From positions 62,307 to 126,306 of the forward strand of contig NZ_WAAT01000028.1 in NCBI RefSeq assembly GCF_008806375.1: a DNA stretch of 64,000 nt. The letters run 5' to 3'. The position numbers and the translations under genes are program-made. Shown here piece after piece: positions 51,643 through 61,496 of the stretch; position 1 is the first letter of the stretch, and every line of letters starts with the position of its first letter. Below the pieces are notes generated by a model. It was not told the DNA's origin and made no database searches. It saw only the letters and a list, made by a program, of their open reading frames with translations. The stretch comes from Pseudotamlana haliotis. Lineage in GTDB: Bacteria; Bacteroidota; Bacteroidia; Flavobacteriales; Flavobacteriaceae.

Positions 51643-53895
51643 TTAATCTTCTTTTTTATCATTTCTAGGTTTTCTATCGTCACGACGGTTATCACGTCCG
51701 CGATTATCTCTACCTCTGTTATCACGTCCACCAGAACGTTTGTCATCTCTTGGTGGTCTTGCTACATAACCTTCTGGTTTTGGCAAGATGGCTTTACGAG
51801 AAACTTTTTCTTTACGAGTTCTTGGGTCTACACCAAAGTACTTCACATCAAAAACATCTCCCATATTAACAACGTCACTTACGTTTTCAGTACGTTCCCA
51901 TGCTAATTCGCTTACGTGTAATAATACTTCGTTTCCTGGAGCATCTGTATATTCAACTACTGCACCAAAGTCAAGCATTTTAATCACTTTAACTTCGTAA
52001 ACGCTTCCAACTTCAGGTTTAAATAATAAAGAATCTATTTTAGCTTGAACCGCATCAATACCTTCATTACCTACACCCAATATTTCAACGATTCCTTCTT
52101 CTGTAACAGGATCTTCATTGATAACGATTGTAGTGTTTGTCTCTTTTTGTAGTTCTTGAATTACTTTTCCTCCAGGTCCAATTAATGCACCAATGAATTC
52201 ATTAGGAATTCTTCTAGTGATCATTTTAGGAGAGTGCTCTTTTACATCAGCATTAGGAGCAGAAATCGTATCGGTAATTTTACCTAAAATGTGTAAACGA
52301 CCTTCACGAGCTTGTTTTAAAGCATTTACAAGGATTTCATAAGACAACCCTTTTACTTTAATGTCCATTTGACAAGCGGTAATACCGTCAGCAGTACCAG
52401 TCACTTTAAAGTCCATATCACCTAAGTGATCTTCATCACCTAAGATATCAGATAACACTGCGTATTTTCCAGATTCAGCATCAGAAATTAATCCCATTGC
52501 GATACCAGAAACAGGTTTTGTTAATTGTACACCAGCATCCATAAGGGCCATTGTTCCAGAACAAACTGTTGCCATAGATGACGAACCGTTAGATTCTAAA
52601 ATTTCTGAAACCACTCTTACTGTGTAAGGACAATCTTCAGGAACCATACCCTTTAAAGCACGTTGTGCTAAGTTTCCGTGTCCTACTTCACGACGAGACG
52701 TTCCACGAATTGGACGCGCTTCACCAGTTGAAAAAGGAGGGAAGTTATAGTGTAAATAGAAACGCTCTTCACCTTCATAAGATGGCATATCTATTTGGAT
52801 TGCATCTCTAGATGTTCCTAAAGTAACCGTAGCTAAAGCTTGAGTTTCTCCACGTGTAAAGATAGCAGAACCGTGAGTTGATGGTAAATAATCTACCTCA
52901 CACCAGATTGGTCTAATTTCATCAGTTTTTCTACCGTCTAAACGTAAACCTTCGTTTAATGTTAAATCTCTAACAGCTGCTTTTTCAGCTTTACTGTAAT
53001 ATTTAGAAATTAAGTCACCTATGTCTTCTAATTCTTCTTCAGAAAAAGTCGCTTTAATTTCTTCTTTAATTTCACCAAAAGCAGCACCTCTTTCGTGCTT
53101 AGATGAAGCCGATTTTGCTACAGCATAAACTTTATCGTAAGCTAAATCGTGAATTTTTTGTGCTAAATCAGCATCTTCACGTTCTGGCTCGTACTCACGT
53201 ACTTCTTTTTTACCAAAAGCTTCAGCTAATTTTACTTGAGCCGCACATTGTACTTTAATCGCTTCGTGTGCAAACTTGATAGCCTCAGTCATTTCTTCTT
53301 CAGAAATCTCATCCATTTCACCTTCAACCATCATCACAGAATCAGCAGAAGCACCAATCATCATATCGATGTCAGACTCTTCTAATTGTGCACGTGTTGG
53401 GTTGATGATAAATTCACCGTTTATACGTCCAACTCTAGCTTCAGAAATGGCACATTCAAATGGGAAATCAGATAATTGAATAGCAGCAGAAGCAGCTAAT
53501 CCAGCCATAGCGTCAGGCATAACATCTTCGTCATGAGACATTAATTGAATCATCACCTGAGTTTCAGAGTGGTAATCTTTTGGGAATAACGGACGTAAAA
53601 CACGGTCTACTAAACGCATAGTTAATACTTCACCGTCACTAGGTCTTGCTTCTCTTTTGAAGAAACCACCTGGGTAACGTCCTGCAGCTGCAAATTTTTC
53701 ACGATAATCTACTGTTAACGGTAAAAAATCAACATCAGCTTGTTTGTAATTGGAAACAACTGTACATAATAACATACATTTTCCCGATTTAACAACAACA
53801 GAACCATGTGCCTGTTTTGCTAATTTTCCAGTTTCAATAGAAATTTCTCTACCGTCACCTAGGTCTATGACCTCTTTAAAAACTTGTGGAATCAT
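51643..53895 (-). CDS. pnp: Polyribonucleotide nucleotidyltransferase (PNPase)
   Basis: A 750-residue phosphorolytic 3'-5' exoribonuclease of the RNA degradosome. Two RNase PH domains are visible ([41 protein letters not shown]). The KH domain is [22 protein letters not shown], and the S1 domain is [18 protein letters not shown]. The C-terminus is a disordered Arg/Gly/Asp-rich tail (about 718-750) with repeated RDNRG units, which may add RNA affinity. The gene follows rpsO on the same strand, a widely conserved order. Confidence 0.97.
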   Translation of the reverse strand: MIPQVFKEVIDLGDGREISIETGKLAKQAHGSVVVKSGKCMLLCTVVSNYKQADVDFLPLTVDYREKFAAAGRYPGGFFKREARPSDGEVLTMRLVDRVLRPLFPKDYHSETQVMIQLMSHDEDVMPDAMAGLAASAAIQLSDFPFECAISEARVGRINGEFIINPTRAQLEESDIDMMIGASADSVMMVEGEMDEISEEEMTEAIKFAHEAIKVQCAAQVKLAEAFGKKEVREYEPEREDADLAQKIHDLAYDKVYAVAKSASSKHERGAAFGEIKEEIKATFSEEELEDIGDLISKYYSKAEKAAVRDLTLNEGLRLDGRKTDEIRPIWCEVDYLPSTHGSAIFTRGETQALATVTLGTSRDAIQIDMPSYEGEERFYLHYNFPPFSTGEARPIRGTSRREVGHGNLAQRALKGMVPEDCPYTVRVVSEILESNGSSSMATVCSGTMALMDAGVQLTKPVSGIAMGLISDAESGKYAVLSDILGDEDHLGDMDFKVTGTADGITACQMDIKVKGLSYEILVNALKQAREGRLHILGKITDTISAPNADVKEHSPKMITRRIPNEFIGALIGPGGKVIQELQKETNTTIVINEDPVTEEGIVEILGVGNEGIDAVQAKIDSLLFKPEVGSVYEVKVIKMLDFGAVVEYTDAPGNEVLLHVSELAWERTENVSDVVNMGDVFDVKYFGVDPRTRKEKVSRKAILPKPEGYVARPPRDDKRSGGRDNRGRDNRGRDNRRDDRKPRNDKKED

Positions 53896-53913
53896 AAATT
53901 TTGTAATACTAAA

Positions 53914-54027
53914 TTAAACAATGGTCGTTGTGTTGTTGTGTGTAGTGTTGTTGTCGACCAATGAAAAACTGTAATTAGCTTCTTCAATGCGTAGTTTAAT
54001 CTCTTCGCTAGAGTTGTATTTTTTCAT
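53914..54027 (-). CDS. Possible 37-aa ORF between rpsO and pnp
   Basis: An ATG-initiated frame of 37 codons ends 18 bases before the pnp start. The product is hydrophilic (KKYNSSEEIKLRIEEANYS) with a Asn/Thr-rich end. It may be a real small gene, a leader peptide, or simply part of the untranslated leader of pnp, which is autoregulated in enterobacteria. No family was recognised. Confidence 0.25.
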   Translation of the reverse strand: MKKYNSSEEIKLRIEEANYSFSLVDNNTTHNNTTTIV

Positions 54028-54071
54028 GATTTTAATTGAAAATTCAGTTTAAAATCACGAACAGCTAAGAT

Positions 54072-54103
54072 AAAAAAAAGAGGCTAATTAAAGCCTCCTT
54101 TTT
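54072..54103 (-). terminator. Attenuator or terminator after rpsO
   Basis: GAGGCT (54080-54085) and AGCCTC (54092-54097) form a short stem. In the minus-strand direction it is followed by eight T. It begins directly after the rpsO stop, so it may partly uncouple rpsO from pnp. Confidence 0.6.
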
Positions 54104-54104
54104 A

Positions 54105-54374
54105 TTATTTTCTTAAACCTAGTTCTTTAACTATGGCACGATATCTTAAGATATCTTTCTTCGTTAAGTAATCTAGTAAAGCTCTACGCTTACCAACTAA
54201 TTTTACTAATGAACGCTCAGTGTTAAAATCTTTACGATTGTTTTTTAAGTGCTCAGTTAAGTGGTTAATTCTTTGTGTAAACAAAGCAATTTGTCCTTCT
54301 GCTGACCCAGTATCGTTTTTTCCGTTACCGTGTTTAGCAAACATCTCTTGCTTTTCTTCTTTTGATAAATACAT
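54105..54374 (-). CDS. rpsO: 30S ribosomal protein S15
   Basis: An 89-residue ribosomal protein that binds 16S rRNA early in small-subunit assembly. The family pattern is clear: DTGSAEGQIALFTQRINHLTEHLK, RSLVKLVGKRRALLDYL and LRYRAIVKELGLRK. The open frame extends upstream, but the ATG at 54374 gives the canonical length and start (MYLSKEEKQ). It is upstream of pnp on the same strand. Confidence 0.96.
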   Translation of the reverse strand: MYLSKEEKQEMFAKHGNGKNDTGSAEGQIALFTQRINHLTEHLKNNRKDFNTERSLVKLVGKRRALLDYLTKKDILRYRAIVKELGLRK

Positions 54375-54538
54375 GCTAATATTATTGTAAATGATTTTTA
54401 TGTACACGAAAGATTTTCTTTCGAGCGGCAAATATACTAACTTTTTTGCGTTTGAAAGTTTTTTTACGTAACTTTTACTAATTAATTCCTTGTCAATAAA
54501 ATAGATAGTAAATTTTTTTAATCGCAACCAACTAAAAA

Positions 54539-55648
54539 ATGAAAACTCTATTCTCTCAAAGTAATTTCCCAGATACTTATGATTCCTTGGAAAGTATTTT
54601 TAATAATACCTACAATGGTATTGCGATTCTTACTTTAGATGGTGATTGGATAAAGGTGAATGATAGTGTTTGTGAACTTTTTGGCTATAACAGGCTTGAA
54701 TTGTTTAACATGAATATAGAAAATATCATTTTTAGAGAGGACCTGGGAGTGCATCAAATTAAATATGAGCGTTTATTACAAGGTAAGATTAAGCGTTACC
54801 GTGTGAGACAACGTTATTTCCATAAAGATGGTTCCCTTATTTGGGTGCTTATTTCGGTGTCTTTAATAGCCAATACCGATGGAAGCCCAGGGCAAATGAT
54901 TTGGCAATTTTCCGACATCACTAACAGGAAGCGAAATCAAGACAAGCTAAAACTTATGTTGAGTGTGGTTCGTGAGCAGAATGAACGTTTAACTGCTTTC
55001 GCCGATATCATTACTCATAATCTTAGATCATATTCAGGAAACTTATCTACAATTAAAAAATTTTTAGAAGAAGAATTTACTTGGTTGAAAGACAATGAAA
55101 ACTTTGAGCTCTTATCTCATGCTATCGAAAACCTTGAAGATACCGTATCTCATTTAACTGAAGTTGCAAAAATTAAACAAGTTGATCCAAGTGAACTAAA
55201 GCATTTAAATCTATACGATTATGTAGATAAGGCTATTCATACGGTTGCTGCTTTTGCTAAAAACACAAGTAGCCAAATTATAAATGAAGTAGATGAGGAA
55301 TTACTTATTAAAGGTATTCCGGCTTATTTAGATAGTATTATTTTAAATTTTTTAACCAATGCGATAAAGTATAGACATGAATCGAGGGAGGCTCAAATTA
55401 AATTAGAGGCCCTTAGAAAAGAAGGGTTTGTAGTTCTAAAAATTACTGATAATGGCCAGGGCATTGAGTTAGAAAAATACGGAGATAAGTTGTTTCAAAT
55501 GTATAAGACCTTTCATTCCCATAAAGATGCCATAGGTATTGGGTTGTTTATTACTAAAAATCATATTGAATCTTTAGGAGGAACCGTAAAAGTGGAAAGC
55601 GAAATAGGAGAGGGTACTGAATTCTCTATTTATTTTAGAAGCGCATAA
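54539..55648 (+). CDS. PAS-domain sensor histidine kinase
   Basis: A 369-residue cytoplasmic sensor kinase. An N-terminal PAS domain (about 15-130: YNGIAILTLDGDWIKVNDS, FHKDGSLIWVLISVSL, MIWQFSDITNRK) is followed by a dimerisation helix with ADIITHNLRSYSG, whose His is the phosphate acceptor. The HATPase domain has NFLTNAIKYRHES, ITDNGQGIELEK and IGIGLFITKNHIESLGG. No membrane helix is seen. No response regulator gene adjoins it, so its partner is elsewhere. It shares a bidirectional terminator with accD. Confidence 0.9.
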   Translation: MKTLFSQSNFPDTYDSLESIFNNTYNGIAILTLDGDWIKVNDSVCELFGYNRLELFNMNIENIIFREDLGVHQIKYERLLQGKIKRYRVRQRYFHKDGSLIWVLISVSLIANTDGSPGQMIWQFSDITNRKRNQDKLKLMLSVVREQNERLTAFADIITHNLRSYSGNLSTIKKFLEEEFTWLKDNENFELLSHAIENLEDTVSHLTEVAKIKQVDPSELKHLNLYDYVDKAIHTVAAFAKNTSSQIINEVDEELLIKGIPAYLDSIILNFLTNAIKYRHESREAQIKLEALRKEGFVVLKITDNGQGIELEKYGDKLFQMYKTFHSHKDAIGIGLFITKNHIESLGGTVKVESEIGEGTEFSIYFRSA

Positions 55649-55681
55649 AAAAACCTGCTTTAAAATTTAAAGCAGGTTTTT
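55649..55681. terminator. Bidirectional terminator between the kinase gene and accD
   Basis: AAAAACCTGCTTTAAA (55649-55664) pairs perfectly with TTTAAAGCAGGTTTTT (55666-55681). It lies directly after the kinase stop and 21 bases after the accD stop on the other strand. Confidence 0.85.
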
Positions 55682-55702
55682 GTTTATTATTTTTTGAGAA
55701 AT

Positions 55703-56560
55703 TTAAGCTCTTAGCGGTTGGTTTAAAACCAAATCTAAATATTGATTCACTTTATTCTTCAATTCTTTACGGTGGGTGATAAAATCTAAGAAACCATGTT
55801 CTAGTAAAAACTCTGAAGTTTGAAATCCTTCTGGAAGATCTTTTCCAGTGGTATCTTTTACAATTCTAGGACCAGCAAAACCGATTAATGCACCAGGTTC
55901 TGCGATATTAATATCACCGAGCATTGCAAATGATGCTGTAATACCTCCTGTAGTTGGGTCTGTACAAAGTGAAATATAAGGAATTCCTGCGTCTGCCAAC
56001 TGGGCAAGTTTAACCGATGTTTTAGCCAATTGCATTAAAGATAAGGCGGCTTCCATCATACGTGCACCTCCAGATTTAGAAATTACCATTAAAGGTATAT
56101 TGTTTTTAAGAGAATAATCTGCTGCACGAGCAATTTTCTCACCTACAACACTACCCATTGAGCCTCCAATAAAGGCAAAATCCATACAAGCAACTACTAA
56201 ATCTTTACCTTTAGACTTTCCTACTGCTGTACGAACAGCATCTTTTAAATTGGTTTTAGCTTGTGCCGTTTTTAAACGCTCGGGATAATTTTTTGTATCC
56301 TCAAATTTTAAAGGATCTTTAGACTCTAGATTCGTGTCTAATTCTTTGAATTTATTATCGTCAAAAAGTATTTCAAAATACTCTTTACTGCCTATTCTTA
56401 CGTGGTAACCATCTTCTGGGCTTACATAAAAATTCTTTTCTAATTCTTCAGTGTCTACAATCTTACCGGTTGGAGATTTGTACCACAGCCCCTTGGGGGT
56501 GTCTTTTTTCTCTTCGGTAGTTGTTGTGATTCCTTTTGTTGTTCTTTTAAACCAAGTCAT
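55703..56560 (-). CDS. accD: Acetyl-CoA carboxylase carboxyltransferase subunit beta
   Basis: A 285-residue carboxyltransferase subunit that with AccA transfers CO2 from biotin to acetyl-CoA, making the malonyl-CoA used by fatty-acid and polyketide synthases. Core blocks are [52 protein letters not shown] and [10 protein letters not shown]. The N-terminal zinc ribbon of E. coli AccD is lost as a metal site: the segment aligns ([25 protein letters not shown]) but contains none of the four cysteines. Confidence 0.95.
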   Translation of the reverse strand: MTWFKRTTKGITTTTEEKKDTPKGLWYKSPTGKIVDTEELEKNFYVSPEDGYHVRIGSKEYFEILFDDNKFKELDTNLESKDPLKFEDTKNYPERLKTAQAKTNLKDAVRTAVGKSKGKDLVVACMDFAFIGGSMGSVVGEKIARAADYSLKNNIPLMVISKSGGARMMEAALSLMQLAKTSVKLAQLADAGIPYISLCTDPTTGGITASFAMLGDINIAEPGALIGFAGPRIVKDTTGKDLPEGFQTSEFLLEHGFLDFITHRKELKNKVNQYLDLVLNQPLRA

Positions 56561-56784
56561 ATTGATTAATATATTTTAATGTTTTAGCTGGGCTAAAAAA
56601 TTGTGGTTTCAAATATAAATGTTATCTGGCTACATTTTCTTAAAATTTTAATCTGAAAATATTTCATCTTAAAAACAGGAAAAAGCCTGACTACAAAATT
56701 AAGCCTTTTTTTAAATTTCTAGCATTCACATTTAGATTTTATTAAGCAGACTTCGGTATTTTATTGAAAAATAGCGATATAACT

Positions 56785-56816
56785 AAAAAAGGTCCTGCAA
56801 GAAGCAGAACCTTTTT
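56785..56816 (-). terminator. Terminator after fbaA
   Basis: AAAAAGGTCCTGC pairs with GCAGAACCTTTTT with one mismatch around a 5-base loop. The left A run is a U run in the minus-strand transcript. It lies 30 bases after the fbaA stop. Confidence 0.75.
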
Positions 56817-56846
56817 CATAATATTTGTAGTAAATCTATATTAAAC

Positions 56847-57914
56847 TTATAAAGTATTTACGTTGTTTAAGTCTTCAAAAGCCTTTTTTAAACGTGCAAC
56901 AAAGGTTTTTTCACCTTCACGAAGCCAAACGCGAGGGTCATAGAATTTTTTGTTTGGAGAGTCATCACCGTCAGGGTTACCTATTTGCGCTTTTAAATAC
57001 TCTGATTTTTCATCCATGTAATCTCTAATACCCGTCATGAATGCATACTGTAAATCGGTATCAATATTCATTTTAATAACACCGTAGCTAATACCTTCAC
57101 GAATTTCTTCAACAGTAGATCCTGATCCACCATGGAAAACAAAATCGATATGGTTGTGTTCTACGTTATATTTCTTAGAGATATATTCTTGAGAATTTTT
57201 TAAGATTTTTGGCGTTAATTTTACGTTTCCTGGTTTGTATACCCCGTGTACGTTCCCAAAAGCTGCTGCGATTGTAAATTGCGGACTCACTTTACTTAAT
57301 TCTTCGTAAGCGTACGCCACTTCTTCAGGTTGCGTATATAATTTAGAATCATCAACATCTGAATTATCAACCCCATCTTCTTCACCACCAGTAATTCCTA
57401 GCTCAATTTCTAAAGTCATACCCATTTTGCTCATGCGCTCTAAGTAGGTTTTACAAATAGCGATGTTTTCTTCAATAGGCTCTTCAGATAAATCAATCAT
57501 GTGAGAACTGAATAAAGGTTTTCCTGTTTCAGCGAAATGTTTTTCACTAGCATCTAGTAATCCATCAATCCAAGGTAATAGTTTTTTAGCACAGTGGTCT
57601 GTATGTAAAATAACAGGAACTCCATAAGCCTCTGCTAAAATATGAACATGTTTGGCGCCAGCGATTCCACCAGCAATTGCGGCTTGTTGGCCGTCGTTAC
57701 TTAGGCCTTTTCCTGCATTAAATTGCGCGCCACCATTTGAAAATTGAATAATCACAGGAGCATTTAAGTCTCTTGCCGTTTCTAAAACACCGTTTATGGT
57801 ATCTGAACCTATTACGTTTACTGCTGGAAGTGCAAAGTTATTAGCTTTTGCATGGTTGAAAATAGCCTGAACTTCTTGTCCTGTAGCTACACCTGGTTTT
57901 ATGTTATGCCTCAT
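56847..57914 (-). CDS. fbaA: Class II fructose-bisphosphate aldolase
   Basis: A 355-residue zinc-dependent aldolase of glycolysis and gluconeogenesis, E. coli FbaA type. It shows HTDHCAKKLLPWIDG (zinc His pair), LEIELGITGGEEDG (zinc Glu), FGNVHGVYKPGNV (zinc His), DFVFHGGSGST (zinc/phosphate His) and VIKMNIDTDLQYA. The length is normal. It is a single gene with its own terminator, upstream of accD on the same strand. Confidence 0.96.
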   Translation of the reverse strand: MRHNIKPGVATGQEVQAIFNHAKANNFALPAVNVIGSDTINGVLETARDLNAPVIIQFSNGGAQFNAGKGLSNDGQQAAIAGGIAGAKHVHILAEAYGVPVILHTDHCAKKLLPWIDGLLDASEKHFAETGKPLFSSHMIDLSEEPIEENIAICKTYLERMSKMGMTLEIELGITGGEEDGVDNSDVDDSKLYTQPEEVAYAYEELSKVSPQFTIAAAFGNVHGVYKPGNVKLTPKILKNSQEYISKKYNVEHNHIDFVFHGGSGSTVEEIREGISYGVIKMNIDTDLQYAFMTGIRDYMDEKSEYLKAQIGNPDGDDSPNKKFYDPRVWLREGEKTFVARLKKAFEDLNNVNTL

Positions 57915-58049
57915 TTTAAATAATTATGTGTTATGAGTTGTTAGTTTGGTATAAATGTAAACAAAATTTAAAAAAAATTAAGGTTTTACACGCTTGAAAA
58001 CGTTAAAAATAAACTAAAACGTTGTAGTGTGTGCTTTTGTAAAATGGGG

Positions 58050-60575
58050 TTAAAAAGGGTAATTTATACCTATATTATATACGGCATTAGAAAAGTTATA
58101 TTCTTGAAACCATCGGTTTTCTTTGTCGTAAGCAGGGTCGTGAGTTTTAAAGCCAATATCAAAACGAAAAACAAAAAAACTAAAGTCATATCTTAGTCCG
58201 AAACCACTACCCACGGCAAGATCTTCAAGGGATTTCAATCCTGTAAACGTGGCGCCTTCATCGGTAACGTTATCCCAAGCATTCCATATATTTCCAACGT
58301 CTACAAAAACAGCACCATAGAATTTGTCGAAAATATGAAAACGTTGTTCTGCATTGAAGGCTAGTTTTAAATTAGCCTCATTAAATTCATCAGTCGATTG
58401 TGAGCTTCCAGGGCCAAGACTATAGGCCGTCCAGGCTCTGTTGTCATTTGGTCCTCCAGCAAAGAAACTTTTAGAAAAAGGGATACTATTTGAGTTGCCG
58501 TAAGGAACAGCAACCCCTAGAAAACTCCTAAAAGCAAACACATTTTTTTTGCCCAAATCCCAGTGTTTAATATATTCTATTTCGGTCTTCACAAATTGTG
58601 AATAGGCTACATCAAACAAGGTATTTCGGCCTTCATCGTCTTGTTTAAGATTTAATAAGTTAGCACTTAAATTTAGCAGGTTCCCTGCAGGTTCTATTTT
58701 AAAGCGGAAAATCGAATAGTCTTCATCAAACAGGCTAGTGCGCTCGTTGACTGTTACGTTCCAACTCGCCGATAATATTAAGTTGTTTTCTGTTAATCGG
58801 TTTTTACGTTCACTGATACTATTTACGGTGTTGTATTCATCATCAGTAAATTCTGGTGGTGGAGGCACAGTAGTAGCGTATGCAATAAACTCATCGGCCT
58901 GATCGGGGATGCCTAAATCCTCATCAGGTCCTATGTAATTGACGTCATGAGCGATGTTATTTAATGATTCATAGGAGTTTTGATAAACATCAAAATACGC
59001 GTCAACATTTAAGTTTTGTACATATTGAATGTTGAATACCTCTAGTCTATTAACCACCGTTTTATTTGGTGCCCAATTGTAATTAAAAACGCCACCAAAA
59101 GTTTGCTTATCTAGCCCTATATTGGTTTGACTGGTCATCGCTAAGCTAATGTTAGTGGTAGGCGACATGTATTTTGGAATGAGATGCTTGGTGTAAAAAG
59201 GCGAGAAAAACCTAGGAATGGTTAACCTGAAATCGATTCCATATTCAATAATATCAAAGAAAGCATCTGTTTGGCTGTTATTGTCTTTTGATGAGCCTAT
59301 GGATCCTTTTCCAGCAATTTCTAAAGTTTCAGCACCTCTAAAGATATTTCTCATGAGTAAACTCGGGTTTAATGAAAACCCTAAAGTTTGAATGTTGCTG
59401 GTTGACACATCAGTACTAAACCCAAGACTAAACTTTTTTAATGGCGTTAATAGTATGGTGTCGGTTATGGTGTTGTCTAACCGTTCTGTAACTTCGATAT
59501 GTGGATACCTAAAGGTACGTAGTTCTTTTAAGTGGCGATACGTGTTAATCATATCTTCATCTCTAAATACATCACCTGGTTTAATGAAAACAGCATCCAC
59601 AATGGCTTTAGGTTGGTGCTTCATTTTTCCATAACTGTAAAATTTGTAACCGTTAAAAAAGGTAGAGTCCTGAAATGGTTTTCCCCGATTTTCATAGGTG
59701 TAATCAGTAACAATATTAACGTCTCTAATGGTATAAACATCAAATGGAACACGTTTTATGGAATCATGGTCTCTTATTGGCCGGTTTTGGATGGTGAGCC
59801 CTACATTTACTTTTTTATTGGTTCCAATGGTGTCAATTTCAAAAGTGATGTAATCTTGGTTAAAGTGGTACACTCCAGAGTTTCGTAACCGTGAGGAAAT
59901 ACGACTGCGTTCATCATCAAAATTAGCCGTTTTATATTGTTCATTAGATTTAATAAAGGACTCTTCTTTATAGCGGTCATAAATTGACGCTACCTTTGGC
60001 GATTTAATGGTTTCTGTAATCGAGTCAATTAAATAACCGGTACCTGTATTTACATCATACTTTATAGAAGCTCGTTTTTCACCTGCTTCAATAATTTTAT
60101 AATGGGCTTCAGCATTAAACCAGCCATTATTTATATAGTAGGCTTCTAAACGGTTTACAGATTTTTTTGCCTTAACTTCACTAATAATTACAGGGGGCTC
60201 ACCTGTTTCTTTTAACCAATTATTAAAACCAATAGCCGATCGGCGTAGATTATCTACCTGTTTTTGTGAATATCTTCGTTTTAAGCGCTCGTGTCTTTGG
60301 GGTTTTGCTTCAAGCCAGGCATCAAAAATAGAATCTCTATTAGGGCGTGCAGTATTGTAAAGGTGTAAGCGCAGAGGTGTACCAAAGAATTTGCGATTGG
60401 GGTGCTGGTACAATAAATTTTCAGTGGTTTCTGAATTGTCCTTTTTTTCGTCGATAAACACTTCGTTTTCTGTTAATAACAGTTCTCCCTCATGGACTCT
60501 TTTAACGGTGTCGCAAGAGAAAACTTGCCCTATTAATAAAGCTAGAATACATATTTTTATGTGTTGTTTTTTCAA
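58050..60575 (-). CDS. tamL: TamL-type translocation and assembly module lipoprotein
   Basis: An 841-residue BamA/TamA-family outer-membrane protein made as a lipoprotein: lipobox VFSC (Cys21), then POTRA-like domains (about 25-400) and a C-terminal 16-strand barrel. The Omp85 block GGPNDNRAWTAYSLGPG (about residue 710-725) and the terminal SNAVYNIGINYPF are recognisable. TamL replaces TamA in Bacteroidota and works with TamB in outer-membrane assembly. No tamB-like gene is in view. It is divergent from the RNA methyltransferase gene. Confidence 0.88.
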   Translation of the reverse strand: MKKQHIKICILALLIGQVFSCDTVKRVHEGELLLTENEVFIDEKKDNSETTENLLYQHPNRKFFGTPLRLHLYNTARPNRDSIFDAWLEAKPQRHERLKRRYSQKQVDNLRRSAIGFNNWLKETGEPPVIISEVKAKKSVNRLEAYYINNGWFNAEAHYKIIEAGEKRASIKYDVNTGTGYLIDSITETIKSPKVASIYDRYKEESFIKSNEQYKTANFDDERSRISSRLRNSGVYHFNQDYITFEIDTIGTNKKVNVGLTIQNRPIRDHDSIKRVPFDVYTIRDVNIVTDYTYENRGKPFQDSTFFNGYKFYSYGKMKHQPKAIVDAVFIKPGDVFRDEDMINTYRHLKELRTFRYPHIEVTERLDNTITDTILLTPLKKFSLGFSTDVSTSNIQTLGFSLNPSLLMRNIFRGAETLEIAGKGSIGSSKDNNSQTDAFFDIIEYGIDFRLTIPRFFSPFYTKHLIPKYMSPTTNISLAMTSQTNIGLDKQTFGGVFNYNWAPNKTVVNRLEVFNIQYVQNLNVDAYFDVYQNSYESLNNIAHDVNYIGPDEDLGIPDQADEFIAYATTVPPPPEFTDDEYNTVNSISERKNRLTENNLILSASWNVTVNERTSLFDEDYSIFRFKIEPAGNLLNLSANLLNLKQDDEGRNTLFDVAYSQFVKTEIEYIKHWDLGKKNVFAFRSFLGVAVPYGNSNSIPFSKSFFAGGPNDNRAWTAYSLGPGSSQSTDEFNEANLKLAFNAEQRFHIFDKFYGAVFVDVGNIWNAWDNVTDEGATFTGLKSLEDLAVGSGFGLRYDFSFFVFRFDIGFKTHDPAYDKENRWFQEYNFSNAVYNIGINYPF

Positions 60576-60749
60576 ATGAAGGATAGTTAATTCAGGGGTT
60601 TAAAGGTGTTTTTGTTTAGAATTACGCTTAAAAAGATTCATTAAGCATCAAAAATACGGTATTTAAGCTAAAAAAAATATTTAATTAATTCTTGTCTGAG
60701 TAAATCTTATGATTATTTTCTTTTCTTTATAAAAAATTAAAAACGGTAC

Positions 60750-61469
60750 ATGCTTTCTAAGAGTCAGATCAAATTAATTACAAGTTTAAAGCAGAAAAAA
60801 TACAGACAGCAACATGGTTTTTTTGTTGTTGAAGGCATAAAAACTATTCACGAACTGCTAGACTCCCATTTAGAGCTCCATCAACTTTTTACGACTGAAT
60901 CTTTTGGTAATGGTGGAACGCATGAGGTATTGATTTCTGCAGCCGAGTTAAAAAAAATAAGTTTTTTAACAACACCTAATAAAGCATTAGCGCTTTTTAA
61001 AATGCCTGATCTTAAACAAGTTGTAAGTGAAGGCTTGATACTTGCTCTTGACGATGTTAGAGACCCTGGGAACTTAGGAACGATAATCAGGTTATGTGAT
61101 TGGTTCGGGATAAAAGATTTGGTATGTAGTAAGCAAACTGTAGACTGCTATAATCCTAAGGTGGTTCAAGCTACGATGGGCTCTATAACCCGTGTTAATA
61201 TTAGTTATTTAGATATGGAAGCCTTTCTTAATGATTATAATAAACCGATTTTAGGTGCTTTTATGGATGGTGATAACGTATATAAAACAGCACTTCCAAA
61301 AGAAGGTGTTTTGGTTATGGGTAATGAAGCTAACGGGGTTTCAGAAGCTGTTGAAAATTTAATCACTTCAAAAATTTCCATCCCAAGATTTGGCGATCTA
61401 CAAGTTACTGAAAGCTTAAATGTCGCCACAGCCACAGCAATTTTACTTAGTGAATTAAAACGTGAGTAG
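60750..61469 (+). CDS. TrmH/SpoU-family RNA 2'-O-methyltransferase
   Basis: A 239-residue SPOUT enzyme with an N-terminal RNA-binding part (LITSLKQKKYRQQHGFFVVEG) and the three knot motifs LALDDVRDPGNLGTIIRL, VLVMGNEANGVS and SIPRFGDLQVTESLNVATATA. It would methylate a ribose 2'-hydroxyl in rRNA or tRNA; the target nucleotide cannot be told by eye. Similar enzymes are annotated RlmB- or TrmH-like. It is convergent with the PorT-like gene. Confidence 0.92.
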   Translation: MLSKSQIKLITSLKQKKYRQQHGFFVVEGIKTIHELLDSHLELHQLFTTESFGNGGTHEVLISAAELKKISFLTTPNKALALFKMPDLKQVVSEGLILALDDVRDPGNLGTIIRLCDWFGIKDLVCSKQTVDCYNPKVVQATMGSITRVNISYLDMEAFLNDYNKPILGAFMDGDNVYKTALPKEGVLVMGNEANGVSEAVENLITSKISIPRFGDLQVTESLNVATATAILLSELKRE

Positions 61470-61496
61470 AACCTTAGGTCTTCCGCGAAAGCGATT

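Noticed and set aside
53276-53479. 67-codon plus-strand frame inside pnp
   Set aside because: Antisense shadow, Ser/Ile-rich as expected from the complementary codons.
54375-54527. N-terminal extension of S15
   Set aside because: It would give 140 residues where S15 is 89; the extra part is Lys/Ile-rich upstream sequence.
59532-59888. 118-codon plus-strand frame inside tamL
   Set aside because: Antisense shadow of a well supported coding region.
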